Positions 8,751 through 17,453 of a DNA stretch of 58,823 bases are shown piece by piece. The translations under genes were made by a program, and so were the position numbers. Every line of letters starts with the position of its first letter. Positions within the stretch are counted from its first letter, which is position 1. Source of the DNA: Fibrobacter sp. (GTDB lineage: Bacteria; Fibrobacterota; Fibrobacteria; Fibrobacterales; Fibrobacteraceae); NCBI RefSeq assembly GCF_017545445.1, contig NZ_JAFWOM010000132.1:1-58823 (forward strand), read 5' to 3'. The notes beneath the pieces are model-generated. The model was not told the DNA's origin and did not search any database. It saw only the letters and a list, made by a program, of their open reading frames with translations.

Positions 8751-11389
8751 TGGCCGTTACTCCGTTGATGCAACAGTATTACGATATTAAGAAGGAAAAT
8801 CCTGGTTGCATTTTGTTCTTCCGCATGGGGGACTTCTTTGAGCTTTTTGAAGACGACGCTGTTATCGCATCTAAAATTTTAGGATTAACGCTCACGAGCC
8901 GCAATAACGGAGCCGCTGGAGCGACGCCTTTGTGCGGATTTCCGCACCATGCCGCAGAACGCTATGTGCCGAAGATGGTCGCCGCCGGTTACCGCATCGC
9001 CATTTGCGAACAGGTAGAAGACCCGAAACTTGCGAAGGGCATTGTTAAACGCGATATCGTCGAAATCATCAGTGCCGGAACCGCGATGAACGAGGCGAAT
9101 CTCGAAGCGAAAGAGGCCAATTACCTTTGTGCGTACATTCCTGCGATAAGCGAGGACGGCAAGGGCGGTAAAGGCGATGTGGCTGCGTTTGCGATTGCCG
9201 ATGTCACGACGGGTTATTTGGCGGCGTGCCGCAGTAGCGTTCAATCCTTTGAATGCGAGTTCAGCCGCCGCATGCCGAAGGAAATCGTAGTTCCCGAAGG
9301 CACGACGATTCCCTCTGTCATTATGGACTTGATCAAGGCGGAAAACGTCTTGGTGACTGAACTCCCTGCGATTTTATTTGCAGAAGACCAAGCGAAAGAT
9401 GTGTTGTTCAACCACTTCAAGGTCGAAGCGCTGGATGGCCTTGGTTTGGAAGGTCGTGCTTTTGAAACGTCCGTGACGGGCGCGTTGTTGCAGTATTTGA
9501 TCAACCAGAAAAAGTCTGAACTGTCGCACTTTACGACGCTCGAAATCTTGAATCTGGACGATTACATGACGCTTGATCCGAGTACGTTACGTAATCTGGA
9601 ACTCGTGCGTCCGCTGAATGCTGACGATTACTCCAGTACGCTTTGCTCGGTGCTCGACTTTACGGTGACGGCGATGGGTGGGCGTACGCTCAAGGACTGG
9701 GTGAGCCATCCGTTGATTGCTGTTGATCGCATTCGTGAACGTCAAGAAGCGGTGGGCGAGCTTGTGCAAAATCCGGTCGCACTGGATGAACTCAAGGAAT
9801 CCTTGACGTCGATTCTCGATATGGAACGTTTGATGGGCCGTGTCGGCAGCGGTCGTGCAAATGCGCGAGACCTTGCGGGAATGGGGCGTTCCCTTTCGCA
9901 GGCATCGAAAGTCGCTGACGTTTTGGAAGGCTTGCATGCTTCGCTTTTTGAAGGCCTCCGCGAAAAGCTCAACAGTGCGAAAGGCCGTGGCGAAGACTTG
10001 CTCAAGTACTTCAACGACGATTTGCCGATGACGGTGCGCGAAGGCGGAATGATTCGCCCGGGGGCAAGTACTGAACTCGATGCAATGAACGAGGACATCA
10101 AGGAACGCCGCGAATGGATTGCTTCGTTGGAAGGTCGTGAACGCGAACGTCTCGGAATCCCGACTCTGAAAGTGGGTTACAACCGCGTGTTCGGCTACTA
10201 CATCGAAATCACGAAAGCCCAGATGGCAAAGGCCACGCAGCCGATTCCCGATGAGTACATCCGCAAGCAGACGACCGTGAACGGCGAACGCTACATCACG
10301 CCGGAGATGAAGGAATGTGAATCTGTTATCAGCAATGCCGAAGCGAACATCCACGATCTTGAATACAGGATTTTCTGTGAAATCCGCGAACGCGTGAACA
10401 GCTGGCGTGCGGAACTCCAATCCATTGCCGATGCCGTGGCCCGTGTCGATAGTTTGTACAGCTTTGCTTTTGCCGCCCGCAAGTTCAATTACGTTTGTCC
10501 GGAAGTCTTTGAAGGCACTGGCATCGAAATTCGTGGCGGTTTCCATCCGGTGATTGTCGCGGTGAACCCTGATTTGAACTTTATCCCGAATGACGTTACT
10601 TTGTCGCCAGACGGAACGCGGCTCATGCTCATTACGGGCCCGAACATGGCCGGTAAATCGACGTACTTGCGACAGACGGGGCTTATTGTGCTCATGGCAC
10701 AGATTGGCTGCTTTGTGCCTGCTGAAAGTGCCCGCATAGGCGTGGTCGATCGCATCTTTACACGTGTGGGGGCGAGCGACCGCTTGAGCCGTGGTCTCAG
10801 TACGTTCATGGTCGAGATGATTGAAACGGCGAACATTCTGCGAAACGCAACTCCGCATAGCCTTGTGCTGCTCGATGAAATCGGTCGTGGTACGAGTACG
10901 TTTGACGGTCTCTCGATTGCGTGGGCGATTGTCGAGACGCTCCACAGCGAACCGGCTCGCATGGCGCTTACGCTGTTTGCAACGCACTATCATGAATTGA
11001 CGGGGCTTGTGGAATCGCTGGAACATGCCGGGAACTTCCAGGTGGGCGTGCAGGAAAAGGGTGACAAGCTCATATTCCTCCACAAGATTTTCGAAGGCGC
11101 ATGCGATTCGAGCTATGGCATTCACGTGGCCGAAATGGCGGGGCTCCCGCCTAACGTGGTTCGCCGAGCACGCAAGATTCTGCTCCGCTTGGAAAAGCAG
11201 AAAATTGACCCCAGCGACGAGGCGCAAAACAAGAAAATCAAGGCTCAGCCGCAGATGGACCTGTTTGCCCCGCCGGACGAAAATACGCTCTTGCTCAAGG
11301 ATGAAATCCGCAGGCTCAAGCCCGAGGAAATGACCCCGATGCAAGCGCTGCAGAGATTAATGGACCTGAAGGAAAATTACGGAAAGTAA
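8750..11389 (+). CDS. mutS: DNA mismatch repair ATPase MutS
   Basis: MutS recognises base mismatches and small loops and recruits MutL. The 879-residue protein has family-typical length and order: mismatch-binding domain with GDFFELF near residue 26 (the Phe-x-Glu wedge), connector, core and clamp domains, then the ATPase with Walker A GPNMAGKST (630-638), the DEIGRGTST signature and FATHYHELT. The C-terminal tail carries QMDLFAPP, resembling a sliding-clamp binding peptide (inference). Start is fixed by the TAATG overlap with scpB. A palindromic heptad-repeat region follows. Confidence 0.97.
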   Translation: MAVTPLMQQYYDIKKENPGCILFFRMGDFFELFEDDAVIASKILGLTLTSRNNGAAGATPLCGFPHHAAERYVPKMVAAGYRIAICEQVEDPKLAKGIVKRDIVEIISAGTAMNEANLEAKEANYLCAYIPAISEDGKGGKGDVAAFAIADVTTGYLAACRSSVQSFECEFSRRMPKEIVVPEGTTIPSVIMDLIKAENVLVTELPAILFAEDQAKDVLFNHFKVEALDGLGLEGRAFETSVTGALLQYLINQKKSELSHFTTLEILNLDDYMTLDPSTLRNLELVRPLNADDYSSTLCSVLDFTVTAMGGRTLKDWVSHPLIAVDRIRERQEAVGELVQNPVALDELKESLTSILDMERLMGRVGSGRANARDLAGMGRSLSQASKVADVLEGLHASLFEGLREKLNSAKGRGEDLLKYFNDDLPMTVREGGMIRPGASTELDAMNEDIKERREWIASLEGRERERLGIPTLKVGYNRVFGYYIEITKAQMAKATQPIPDEYIRKQTTVNGERYITPEMKECESVISNAEANIHDLEYRIFCEIRERVNSWRAELQSIADAVARVDSLYSFAFAARKFNYVCPEVFEGTGIEIRGGFHPVIVAVNPDLNFIPNDVTLSPDGTRLMLITGPNMAGKSTYLRQTGLIVLMAQIGCFVPAESARIGVVDRIFTRVGASDRLSRGLSTFMVEMIETANILRNATPHSLVLLDEIGRGTSTFDGLSIAWAIVETLHSEPARMALTLFATHYHELTGLVESLEHAGNFQVGVQEKGDKLIFLHKIFEGACDSSYGIHVAEMAGLPPNVVRRARKILLRLEKQKIDPSDEAQNKKIKAQPQMDLFAPPDENTLLLKDEIRRLKPEEMTPMQALQRLMDLKENYGK

Positions 11390-11393
11390 AGAA

Positions 11394-11520
11394 GTGGTTA
11401 GTAAGCAGTGGTTAGTAAACAGGAATGTAAAAGGAACGTTCTTATTACAATCCTAACCACCAACCACTAACCACTAACCACTTTTGATTTAATTCCTAAC
11501 CACCAACCACTAACCACTAA
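11394..11520. repeat. Inverted heptad arrays flanking a palindrome after mutS
   Basis: TAGTAAG, CAGTGGT, TAGTAAA heptads occupy about 11399-11420. Then comes an imperfect palindrome (about 11422-11455) centred on GAACGTTC, and then the complementary heptads CAACCAC and TAACCAC (11456-11484). A second TAACCAC run (11500-11520) reaches the next gene's ATG. Left and right halves could form a hairpin of about 90 nt. Confidence 0.75.
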
Positions 11521-11523
11521 ACT

Positions 11524-12027
11524 ATGATCGATTTCGCCTCTTTAATGAACTTTGCTTTTGAAAATCGGCTCTACGAGTCCGATGTTCATGGCATTGAGCA
11601 TTGGCATCAGGTGGAATACAACGGCATGTTGCTTGCCCAAAAGACGGGTGCCGACATTGATGTGGTTCGGTTGTTTGCCATTTTCCATGACTCTCAGCGT
11701 TTGGACGATGCGTACGACCGTGAACATGGGGTGCGTGGTGCTGAGCTTGCAAAGCTCTGTCGCGAAGAAAAACGCTTTGAAATCGACGACGATCGTTTCG
11801 GTTGGCTCTATGATGCATGCAAGCTGCACACAATTCAGCCGCGTACGGGAATTGTGACGATAGATACTTGTTTTGACGCGGATAGGCTGGATTTGGGTCG
11901 TGTGGGCATGCCTTTGGATCCTGCAAAAATGGCGACGGAATGGGGTGCAAAAATAGCCCAAAAGTCTCTCACTTCGGGCTATTCCGTATTCCACATGCGC
12001 GAATGGATCCGCAAATTAGTGCTTTAA
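11524..12027 (+). CDS. HD-domain protein, putative phosphohydrolase
   Basis: A 167-residue soluble protein with features of the HD superfamily: HGIEHW (His22 and His26), FHDSQRLDD (H-D pair near 54-55), a later His in CKLHTIQ and FDADRLDLGRVG near the C-terminus. These suggest a metal-dependent phosphohydrolase; the substrate is unknown. It is much smaller than Rel, dGTPase or HD-GYP proteins and has no sensory domain. It starts four bases after a heptad array that occupies its whole 5' region, and no Shine-Dalgarno is visible. It is convergent with the RidA-type gene. Confidence 0.75.
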   Translation: MIDFASLMNFAFENRLYESDVHGIEHWHQVEYNGMLLAQKTGADIDVVRLFAIFHDSQRLDDAYDREHGVRGAELAKLCREEKRFEIDDDRFGWLYDACKLHTIQPRTGIVTIDTCFDADRLDLGRVGMPLDPAKMATEWGAKIAQKSLTSGYSVFHMREWIRKLVL

Positions 12028-12037
12028 TATTTAAAAC

Positions 12038-12298
12038 GGCGGTGTTTTTTGCAAAAGTGGCGGTGAAATGGCTTGAAAATTTGAAATTTCACCGCCAAAA
12101 TTTAGTTTGTTTGTTATTTTGGAGGGGCGAATGCATCAAGTTGCGGGTTCCTTGGCTGTGAAAAATGCAGAAAAATGCTAAAATCACCGCCACTTTCTCG
12201 ATGCTAAACGCCTTCACAATGCATTTTTGACAAAATTAATGCGAATAAAGTATAAAGATGGCGGTGAAATGGCCTAAAAATTTGGAATTTCACCGCCA
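12038..12298. repeat. Cluster of GGCGGTG / CACCGCC palindromes
   Basis: In this 3'-to-3' intergenic region two 40-bp palindromic units (12058-12097 and 12259-12298, 37 of 40 bases alike) each run from TGGCGGTGAAAT to ATTTCACCGCCA around an AT-rich centre. Single GGCGGTG and CACCGCC copies lie at about 12038 and 12185. The units could be bidirectional hairpin terminators or paired binding sites. Otherwise this 318-bp stretch holds no gene that I can see. Confidence 0.75.
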
Positions 12299-12346
12299 AA
12301 ATTACGAAAATCGCGAACAATGTGGCCTTTCCGGCTCTCTTGCAAC

Positions 12347-12814
12347 TTATTCTTTAATTGCCTGGAACGTGCAGCTGATTTCGACAGCGGCATTTTTCGG
12401 GAGTGCCGAAACGCCAACGGCGGTACGTGCATGCTTTCCGTTTTCGCCGAGAATCTGCACTGCGAGTTCGCTAGCCCCGTTCAGTACGGCTGGCTGCTCG
12501 TGGAAATCGCTAGCGGATTGTACAAACCCCTGCATCTGCACGAGCTTGAGCGTTTCGCCACTCTTGAGCTGCGTGAGTGCTGCAGCGATGTTGTTCAAAA
12601 TGCAAATCTGTGCCGCTTCTTTGGCTTTTTCCGCAGTGAGTTCTGTTGGAACTGTGCCTGTATATGCTGAAAAATCCCCGTTGACCGACGGGAGCTGTCC
12701 CGAGACAAAGATGATGTCGCCACTGCGGGTGGCTGGAACGTATGCGGCAAGCGGTGCCGGGCAGTTGGGGAGCGTTAGCCCCAATTCTTGAAATTTAGAG
12801 ACAATTTGGCTCAT
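12347..12814 (-). CDS. RidA/YjgF-family protein
   Basis: A member of the RidA (YjgF/YER057c/UK114) family. Founding members hydrolyse reactive enamine or imine intermediates released by PLP enzymes. The 155-residue protein matches the longer subgroup: N-terminal ELGLTLPNCPAPLAAYVP, SGQLP, then GFVQSASDFHEQPAVLNGASEL and HARTAVGVSALPKNAAVEI. The Arg in HARTAVGV corresponds to the catalytic arginine of RidA. An AAAGGAG Shine-Dalgarno precedes the start and a minus-strand TATATT lies at 12869-12864. It is monocistronic and convergent with the HD gene. Confidence 0.88.
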   Translation of the reverse strand: MSQIVSKFQELGLTLPNCPAPLAAYVPATRSGDIIFVSGQLPSVNGDFSAYTGTVPTELTAEKAKEAAQICILNNIAAALTQLKSGETLKLVQMQGFVQSASDFHEQPAVLNGASELAVQILGENGKHARTAVGVSALPKNAAVEISCTFQAIKE

Positions 12815-12924
12815 GAAATCTCCTTTATAACATCATTAAACAACATCTTTTTTTGACTTCAATAATATAAAATATTGACCACAATCGATCTACTAATCTC
12901 GCATTCGTTAGAGCCAAAAGCATA

Positions 12925-12957
12925 TAAAAAGCCCCAGCCTAATCGCAGAGGCCGAGG
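12925..12957 (-). terminator. Terminator of the secreted repeat-protein gene
   Basis: On the minus strand CCTCGGCCT pairs with AGGCTGGGG (9 bp including G-U pairs) across an 8-nt loop. A short T-run follows, downstream of the stop at 13006. Confidence 0.75.
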
Positions 12958-13005
12958 TAAATATGTTATCTGTTCCGCTGATATGCAGAGAATTGGTTTG
13001 TCATA

Positions 13006-15045
13006 TTACTTTACAATAATCTTTGCCGTACGTATTTCTCGGCTGCCATCGATGATGCGTATGACGTAGTTGCCTTTATTCAAATGGGCTAGGCTGAAAC
13101 TCTTGACGCCGCTTACATGTTCGATGAACGATTCCGCCAAATGTCCTGTCAGGTCGAATACTTGCACGCGGATCATCGATGATGTCGGCTGTGTTACCGT
13201 CAATTTGTTATTTGCAAAACTGAACTTGACGTTTTGCACGGCGGCAAATGTATTCAAGTCTGTCTTGCTGTCCGAAGATTTTTCGTTAGAAGATTTGCCG
13301 CTAGAAGAAGACTTCGTGCTAGAACTCGACTTTCCTTTGCTCGAAGACGACTTGACGCTCGTCGAAGACTTTGCGGAATTGCTAGACTGTTTGATACTCG
13401 ACGAGGATTTGGAACTGTTGCTGGAACCAGCTTCGCTATTGGATGACGAAGATTTTATAGAGCTTGAAGATTCTTCATTCTTGATACTCGACGAAGACTT
13501 TGCAGAACTGCTTGTTACGCTGCTAGACGACGTTTCGGCAGACGAACTGCTTTGCTGCGGTGCTACGACATTGATTGTTCCTGTTACTGTTGTCTTGATG
13601 GATTCCAAATCCAGCAATTCTATCGTATAAGTATATTCCTTGATTTCTGCGTCAGAGGCGACGGTTCCGAAAATCTTGAACAAATGCTCATCCTGTATCA
13701 AATCATATTGAACGTTGTCTGGGAATCCGCCAACTTTGATGCTTGACAGACGTTCATAGTGGTAAACAATCGGAACAATGGATTCGCCTGCAACAACAGT
13801 CTGCTTGTCGCTACCCTCGATAATTTTAAACTCTAATGGCAACGGGTTCACTTTAATTGTCACAGAGGCCGTAGCGTTGTTGTCGATTCCGGTTGCCTCG
13901 ACCGTGATTGTATAATCTCCCTTTGCATTCTTGTTGAGTAATCCTATGAGAGTCGCTGTTTTTTCATCTTTATTTATTTCTAAAGAAGACGAACCTGGGA
14001 ATCCTTCTTGATGAAAAGAAGTTGCATTTTCAAATTTAAAGACCACCGGCTTGATAGAGTCACCTGCATTTGCCGTTAGCGGGGAGCCATCGCCAATAAG
14101 TTCAATTTTAGTCACCGCGGGTTTGTGAGTTATCTCAAATGTTGCTGTGACAGTAGCATTATTGCTCTCTCCCTTCGCGGTAATTTTGATGGCATAATTA
14201 CCATCTTTTGTATTTTCATTGACACGCCCAAAAACGGTCAACGTGTGATTCGTCTTATCGTTACTAATCTCATATTCACCGGGGAGGGTCGGAGCTAATA
14301 CAGGCTCCGTCATGTTCGTATATTTGAGCACAATCGGTTTGATGGAATCGCCTGCTACAAGTTTCTGCGTTCCATTTTCGACAATTTCTATAGTTGTGGT
14401 TCTTGGTATTCCCTGCACATGGATCGTTCCAGAAACTTCGAGTGTATCATCCTGCTCTGTTATGCCGAGAATTTTATAACCGTAATCACCTGTTTCGACG
14501 GAGTTATCAACGGTGCCTTTGATTGTAATTTCGTGAGTCTCGCTATTTCTTTCAAATGAAATTCCATTCGGGAAAGCTGTCCGTTCAATTTTCGTTATGT
14601 TGTCATATTCAAGGATAATCGGCGAAATTGCTTCACCCGCTTTCACGCTTTGATTCAATGAACCGCTAACGACTTTAAGCGCTGTTTCTCTCGGAAGCAA
14701 ATTGAATGTGATTCCCGTAAAAGCGGAATCGTTCGGAGCGGTTCCTTCGAGTATGATTTTGGTTGTGACTTTAGCTGGTGCTTCTAGATTTCGGTCAATC
14801 TTTCCTGAAATGTAACAGACGTTCTCGACCCAGGATTCCGTCAAGCCCAATGCTTCTATAAATTGGGACTTATGGCTTTTTAAATTGGTGTATTTGATGA
14901 CGATTTGTTCAATCGACTCCCCGACGATTACGGTTTGTTCAAGGCTGCCGGACAACACTTCCTGTTTTAGCTTTTCCGAATCCTCTTGTGCAATCGCGGA
15001 CGTTGCAAATAGCAACGCGAATACCAAACCGATAAATTTTTTCAT
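13006..15045 (-). CDS. Secreted protein with tandem Ig-like repeats and Ser-rich linker
   Basis: The 679-residue protein starts with a clear signal peptide (about 1-19, ending AIAQ). Five or six repeats of roughly 85-95 residues follow (about 30-490), each opening with a pattern such as GSLxQxVxAGExIxPIVxxY and likely folding as beta sandwiches. A Ser/Lys-rich linker (about 500-595) leads to a C-terminal domain (about 600-679) with VFDLTGHLAES and ending in a beta strand, like that of the GH9 enzyme. No catalytic motif is visible. By context it may be a surface adhesin or scaffold, but that is inference. A GGGAGG Shine-Dalgarno supports the start. Confidence 0.82.
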   Translation of the reverse strand: MKKFIGLVFALLFATSAIAQEDSEKLKQEVLSGSLEQTVIVGESIEQIVIKYTNLKSHKSQFIEALGLTESWVENVCYISGKIDRNLEAPAKVTTKIILEGTAPNDSAFTGITFNLLPRETALKVVSGSLNQSVKAGEAISPIILEYDNITKIERTAFPNGISFERNSETHEITIKGTVDNSVETGDYGYKILGITEQDDTLEVSGTIHVQGIPRTTTIEIVENGTQKLVAGDSIKPIVLKYTNMTEPVLAPTLPGEYEISNDKTNHTLTVFGRVNENTKDGNYAIKITAKGESNNATVTATFEITHKPAVTKIELIGDGSPLTANAGDSIKPVVFKFENATSFHQEGFPGSSSLEINKDEKTATLIGLLNKNAKGDYTITVEATGIDNNATASVTIKVNPLPLEFKIIEGSDKQTVVAGESIVPIVYHYERLSSIKVGGFPDNVQYDLIQDEHLFKIFGTVASDAEIKEYTYTIELLDLESIKTTVTGTINVVAPQQSSSSAETSSSSVTSSSAKSSSSIKNEESSSSIKSSSSNSEAGSSNSSKSSSSIKQSSNSAKSSTSVKSSSSKGKSSSSTKSSSSGKSSNEKSSDSKTDLNTFAAVQNVKFSFANNKLTVTQPTSSMIRVQVFDLTGHLAESFIEHVSGVKSFSLAHLNKGNYVIRIIDGSREIRTAKIIVK

Positions 15046-15309
15046 ACGAACCTCCCACGAATTTTGAATTCGACCTAGTATCTTTCTATAAATCTAATAT
15101 TTTTTTTGCCTAATCAAACACAAATGTGAGTTGTCTGCGGTACTTTGTGGTGTGTGCAAAAATTTTGGTCCAAAATCCTCGTTCGTGCGTGTTTATATAA
15201 TTGGAGGCTTGTTCAAATTGCTCTGACCCACGTGAAAAGAGGATAAAATGAATGCTCAAAATAATGTGCAAATTATAAGTGATAAGAGTTTTTTGATTTC
15301 TTGAATGTG

Positions 15310-15338
15310 TTGACAAAATCAAAATGTTGGAGTATATT
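15310..15338 (+). promoter_or_regulatory. Consensus promoter of the toxin-antitoxin-like operon
   Basis: A perfect TTGACA (15310-15315), 17-bp spacer and TATATT (15333-15338). The -10 box ends five bases before the ATG at 15344, so transcription should begin at or beside the start codon, leaving no room for a Shine-Dalgarno. Confidence 0.85.
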
Positions 15339-15343
15339 TTAAT

Positions 15344-15639
15344 ATGAAATTTGCTGTGGAAAAAATATCTTCAGTTGTTGCTGAAATTAATGCTTTAGAA
15401 AAAGAGCAACAAGATGTTCTAAAAAGAGATTATGAAATCATAGAAAAACAAGGTATTGAATATGTTCGTGTGCGACCGCTCCAAAAAGAAATTTTTGAGA
15501 TTAAATCAAATGAGTTACGCTCTCTGTTCAAATACAAGGCTGGAGCCATTATCGTCATTGGAGTTGTTTTTGTAAAAAGACTCAAAAGACTCCCAAAGAC
15601 AAAATCAAACTCGCCATACAACGATTGAAGGTGGCTTAG
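15344..15639 (+). pseudogene. RelE/HigB-like toxin gene with a frameshift
   Basis: The first 77 codons encode a protein like the phage Gp49/HigB-type RelE toxins, ribosome-dependent mRNA endonucleases: DYEIIEKQGIEYVRVRPL then IFEIKSNELRSLFKY and GAIIVIGVVFV. At the A5 run (15574-15578) the frame breaks: the open frame continues as KRLKRLPKTKS to a TGA at 15628. The neighbouring frame instead encodes the family's C-terminus, KKTQKTPKDKIKLAIQRL, ending at a TAG (15637-15639) two bases before the next gene. One extra A would restore a full-length protein of about 98 residues. It is either an inactivated toxin, a sequencing error, or a gene needing slippage. Confidence 0.8.
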
Positions 15640-15641
15640 CG

Positions 15642-15947
15642 ATGCAATACGTTTATGTAAAGGATTCCGAAGGATTTGTTTTCAAGAAAAAAAAATCGGA
15701 GGTTGCTTCGGATGAAAAAATTATCTCCGAAAAAGAGTATAAGAAAAAATCGGGATTAGCCTTATACGAAAAGAAATTTGGACATGGTGGGGCTCGTGAA
15801 AACGCGGGCCGAAAAATAAAATTTGCTTCCCCTTTGAAATTTCAAATTCGAGTCACGAAGGAAGAAAAAGATTTTTTGTCTTATGCGAGAGAAAAAAAGT
15901 TGGATTTTACAGTTTTGATGAATATCGCTATGAAAGCCGATGTATAA
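15642..15947 (+). CDS. Putative antitoxin-like partner of the broken toxin
   Basis: A 101-residue, very basic protein two bases after the restored toxin frame, so it is almost certainly co-transcribed with it. It has a Lys-rich N-terminal half, the motif GHGGARENAGRK (common in small phage-type proteins) and a C-terminal segment, LKFQIRVTKEEKDFLSYAREKKLDFTVL split as strand-helix-helix, compatible with a ribbon-helix-helix DNA-binding fold. Gp49/HigB toxins usually pair with helix-turn-helix antitoxins, so this would be an atypical partner. Function is inferred from position. Confidence 0.55.
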   Translation: MQYVYVKDSEGFVFKKKKSEVASDEKIISEKEYKKKSGLALYEKKFGHGGARENAGRKIKFASPLKFQIRVTKEEKDFLSYAREKKLDFTVLMNIAMKADV

Positions 15948-15977
15948 AAAATGCCCCCGATCGGGGGCAAAATTTTT
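15948..15977. terminator. Bidirectional terminator between the antitoxin-like gene and nuoN
   Basis: GCCCCC (15953-15958) pairs with GGGGGC (15963-15968) around a GATC loop. A-rich DNA precedes it and AAAATTTTT follows, so it can end transcripts from both convergent genes. Confidence 0.9.
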
Positions 15978-16016
15978 GTCTTTCTCCGTTAGGAGAATCC
16001 ATACTTCTCAGCTTGC

Positions 16017-17453
16017 TTAATTCATAAACCCGGCAAAGACGTTGTTGCTCAGGAACGGTACAAAGCCGAGGAGGATTACCGCGATGCTTAGCAAAATGAT
16101 GACTTCGCGTTGACGCTTGGTGAGGCGGAGCGGATTCAAATGACCGTCCGGTTCATCGACCCAAGCAGCTTTGATGAGCTGCAAGTAGTAGAAGAGGGCT
16201 ATGACGTTGTTCAAGACGGCGAAGGCTACGAGTGCGTAATGGCCTGTCGAAGCTCCGCTGAAGAACAGGTGGAATTTGCCGAAGAATCCAGCGAGAGGCG
16301 GAATGCCTGCCAAGCTGAACATCGAAATCGCAAGTGCGATGCCGAGGCTCGGGTTCTGCTTAGAAAGTCCGCGAAGCGACTGGAATGTTTCTTCGCGGTG
16401 ATGCCCGATGATGCCGAATACGAAGAAGGCGAGGTAGTTCGAAACGGCATAGACGAAGAGGTAGTAGATGATAGCCGTCTTTGCGATTGTTGCAGGGCCA
16501 AGCAATGCTACCATGATGTAACCGGCCTGAGCGATGGAGCTGTAAGCCATGAAACGGCGGAGGCGGCTCTGCTTGAGTGCTCCGAGGTTTCCGACGAAGA
16601 GCGTGACTCCTGCCAAGAGGGCGATGAGCGGGGCTATCTTGTCTTGAATCGGGGAGAGCGGACCATAGACGAGCATGACGAGGAAGGCGATTGCAGTTGC
16701 TTTCGAAGTTACGGAGAGCACTGCGGTAACTGGCGTCGGGGCGCCTTCATAGACATCGGGGGCCCAAGTGTGGAACGGGAAAAGCGTGAGCTTGAAACCG
16801 ATTCCGCAGAACAAGAACAACACGGCTACCCACAGGAGCGGGTTCGGACCGTTTGCGACAGCGGCTTGGATTTCGTCGAAGTGGAGGCTCCCTGCAAAAC
16901 CGTAGAGGTAGCTGAAGCCGAACAGTTCAAATGCCGTCGCGACTGAACCCATCAAAATGTACTTGGTTGCGGCTTCAGAACCGAATTGGTCGCGTTTGTT
17001 CCAAGCGGCGAGGGCGTACATCGGGATGGTTGCGATTTCGAGCCCGAGGAAGAATGTGAGCAAGTCGCAGGCACTCACGACGGTGAATCCGCCGAACGTC
17101 GCAAAAGCGATTGCTCCGATGAATTCGGCAATTTGGTGCATTTGCGGCTTACCGTCTCCGCCGTGTTCGAAGTAATCCTTCGAGAGCCACATGCCGAGCA
17201 ATGCGCTCACCATGAGCACTTCGCGCATGAGCACGCCGAAGTCATCGACTTTCCAGTTGCTGATGAAGAACTTTCCGATTCCATCGTCGAACGGAATCAA
17301 ATTCAAGAGGATGAAGATGGCGATAAAGCCGATGTTCGCCATGCGCCAAGGAATCTTGGATTGCGTTGTCACGAAAAGGCGTATCCCGATTACGACGAAC
17401 GGGAATATCAGCAGCAAAACGTCAGGTAGAATGAAGTTTGAATTGTTAAACAT
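16017..17453 (-). CDS. nuoN: Complex I subunit N, antiporter-like
   Basis: NuoN is one of the three antiporter-like proton-pumping subunits of the membrane arm of NADH:quinone oxidoreductase. The 478-residue protein has about 14 hydrophobic helices, with the family regions IGIRLF, LEIATIPMYALAAWNK, the FKLTLFPFHTWAPDVYEGAPTP stretch carrying a conserved Lys, and the discontinuous-helix FSLAGIPPLAGFFGKF. It is the last gene of the operon. A heptad repeat array separates it from nuoM, so it may depend on read-through or a separate start signal; a strong terminator follows. Confidence 0.95.
   Translation of the reverse strand: MFNNSNFILPDVLLLIFPFVVIGIRLFVTTQSKIPWRMANIGFIAIFILLNLIPFDDGIGKFFISNWKVDDFGVLMREVLMVSALLGMWLSKDYFEHGGDGKPQMHQIAEFIGAIAFATFGGFTVVSACDLLTFFLGLEIATIPMYALAAWNKRDQFGSEAATKYILMGSVATAFELFGFSYLYGFAGSLHFDEIQAAVANGPNPLLWVAVLFLFCGIGFKLTLFPFHTWAPDVYEGAPTPVTAVLSVTSKATAIAFLVMLVYGPLSPIQDKIAPLIALLAGVTLFVGNLGALKQSRLRRFMAYSSIAQAGYIMVALLGPATIAKTAIIYYLFVYAVSNYLAFFVFGIIGHHREETFQSLRGLSKQNPSLGIALAISMFSLAGIPPLAGFFGKFHLFFSGASTGHYALVAFAVLNNVIALFYYLQLIKAAWVDEPDGHLNPLRLTKRQREVIILLSIAVILLGFVPFLSNNVFAGFMN

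Noticed and set aside
9587..11344. A 585-codon open frame on the minus strand across mutS, and similar long antisense frames over proB (1059-2192) and nuoL (19118-20296)
   Set aside because: They lie wholly inside strongly conserved genes, have no family features, and are explained by codon bias of the sense gene suppressing stops in the antisense frame.
15110..15322. 70-codon minus-strand frame before the toxin promoter
   Set aside because: AT-rich, no Shine-Dalgarno, no similarity; overlaps the divergent promoter region.
15565..15580. Programmed -1 ribosomal frameshift in the toxin gene
   Set aside because: The run is A5 and does not form a canonical slippery heptamer in the zero frame; a lost base or sequencing error is simpler, though slippage cannot be excluded.
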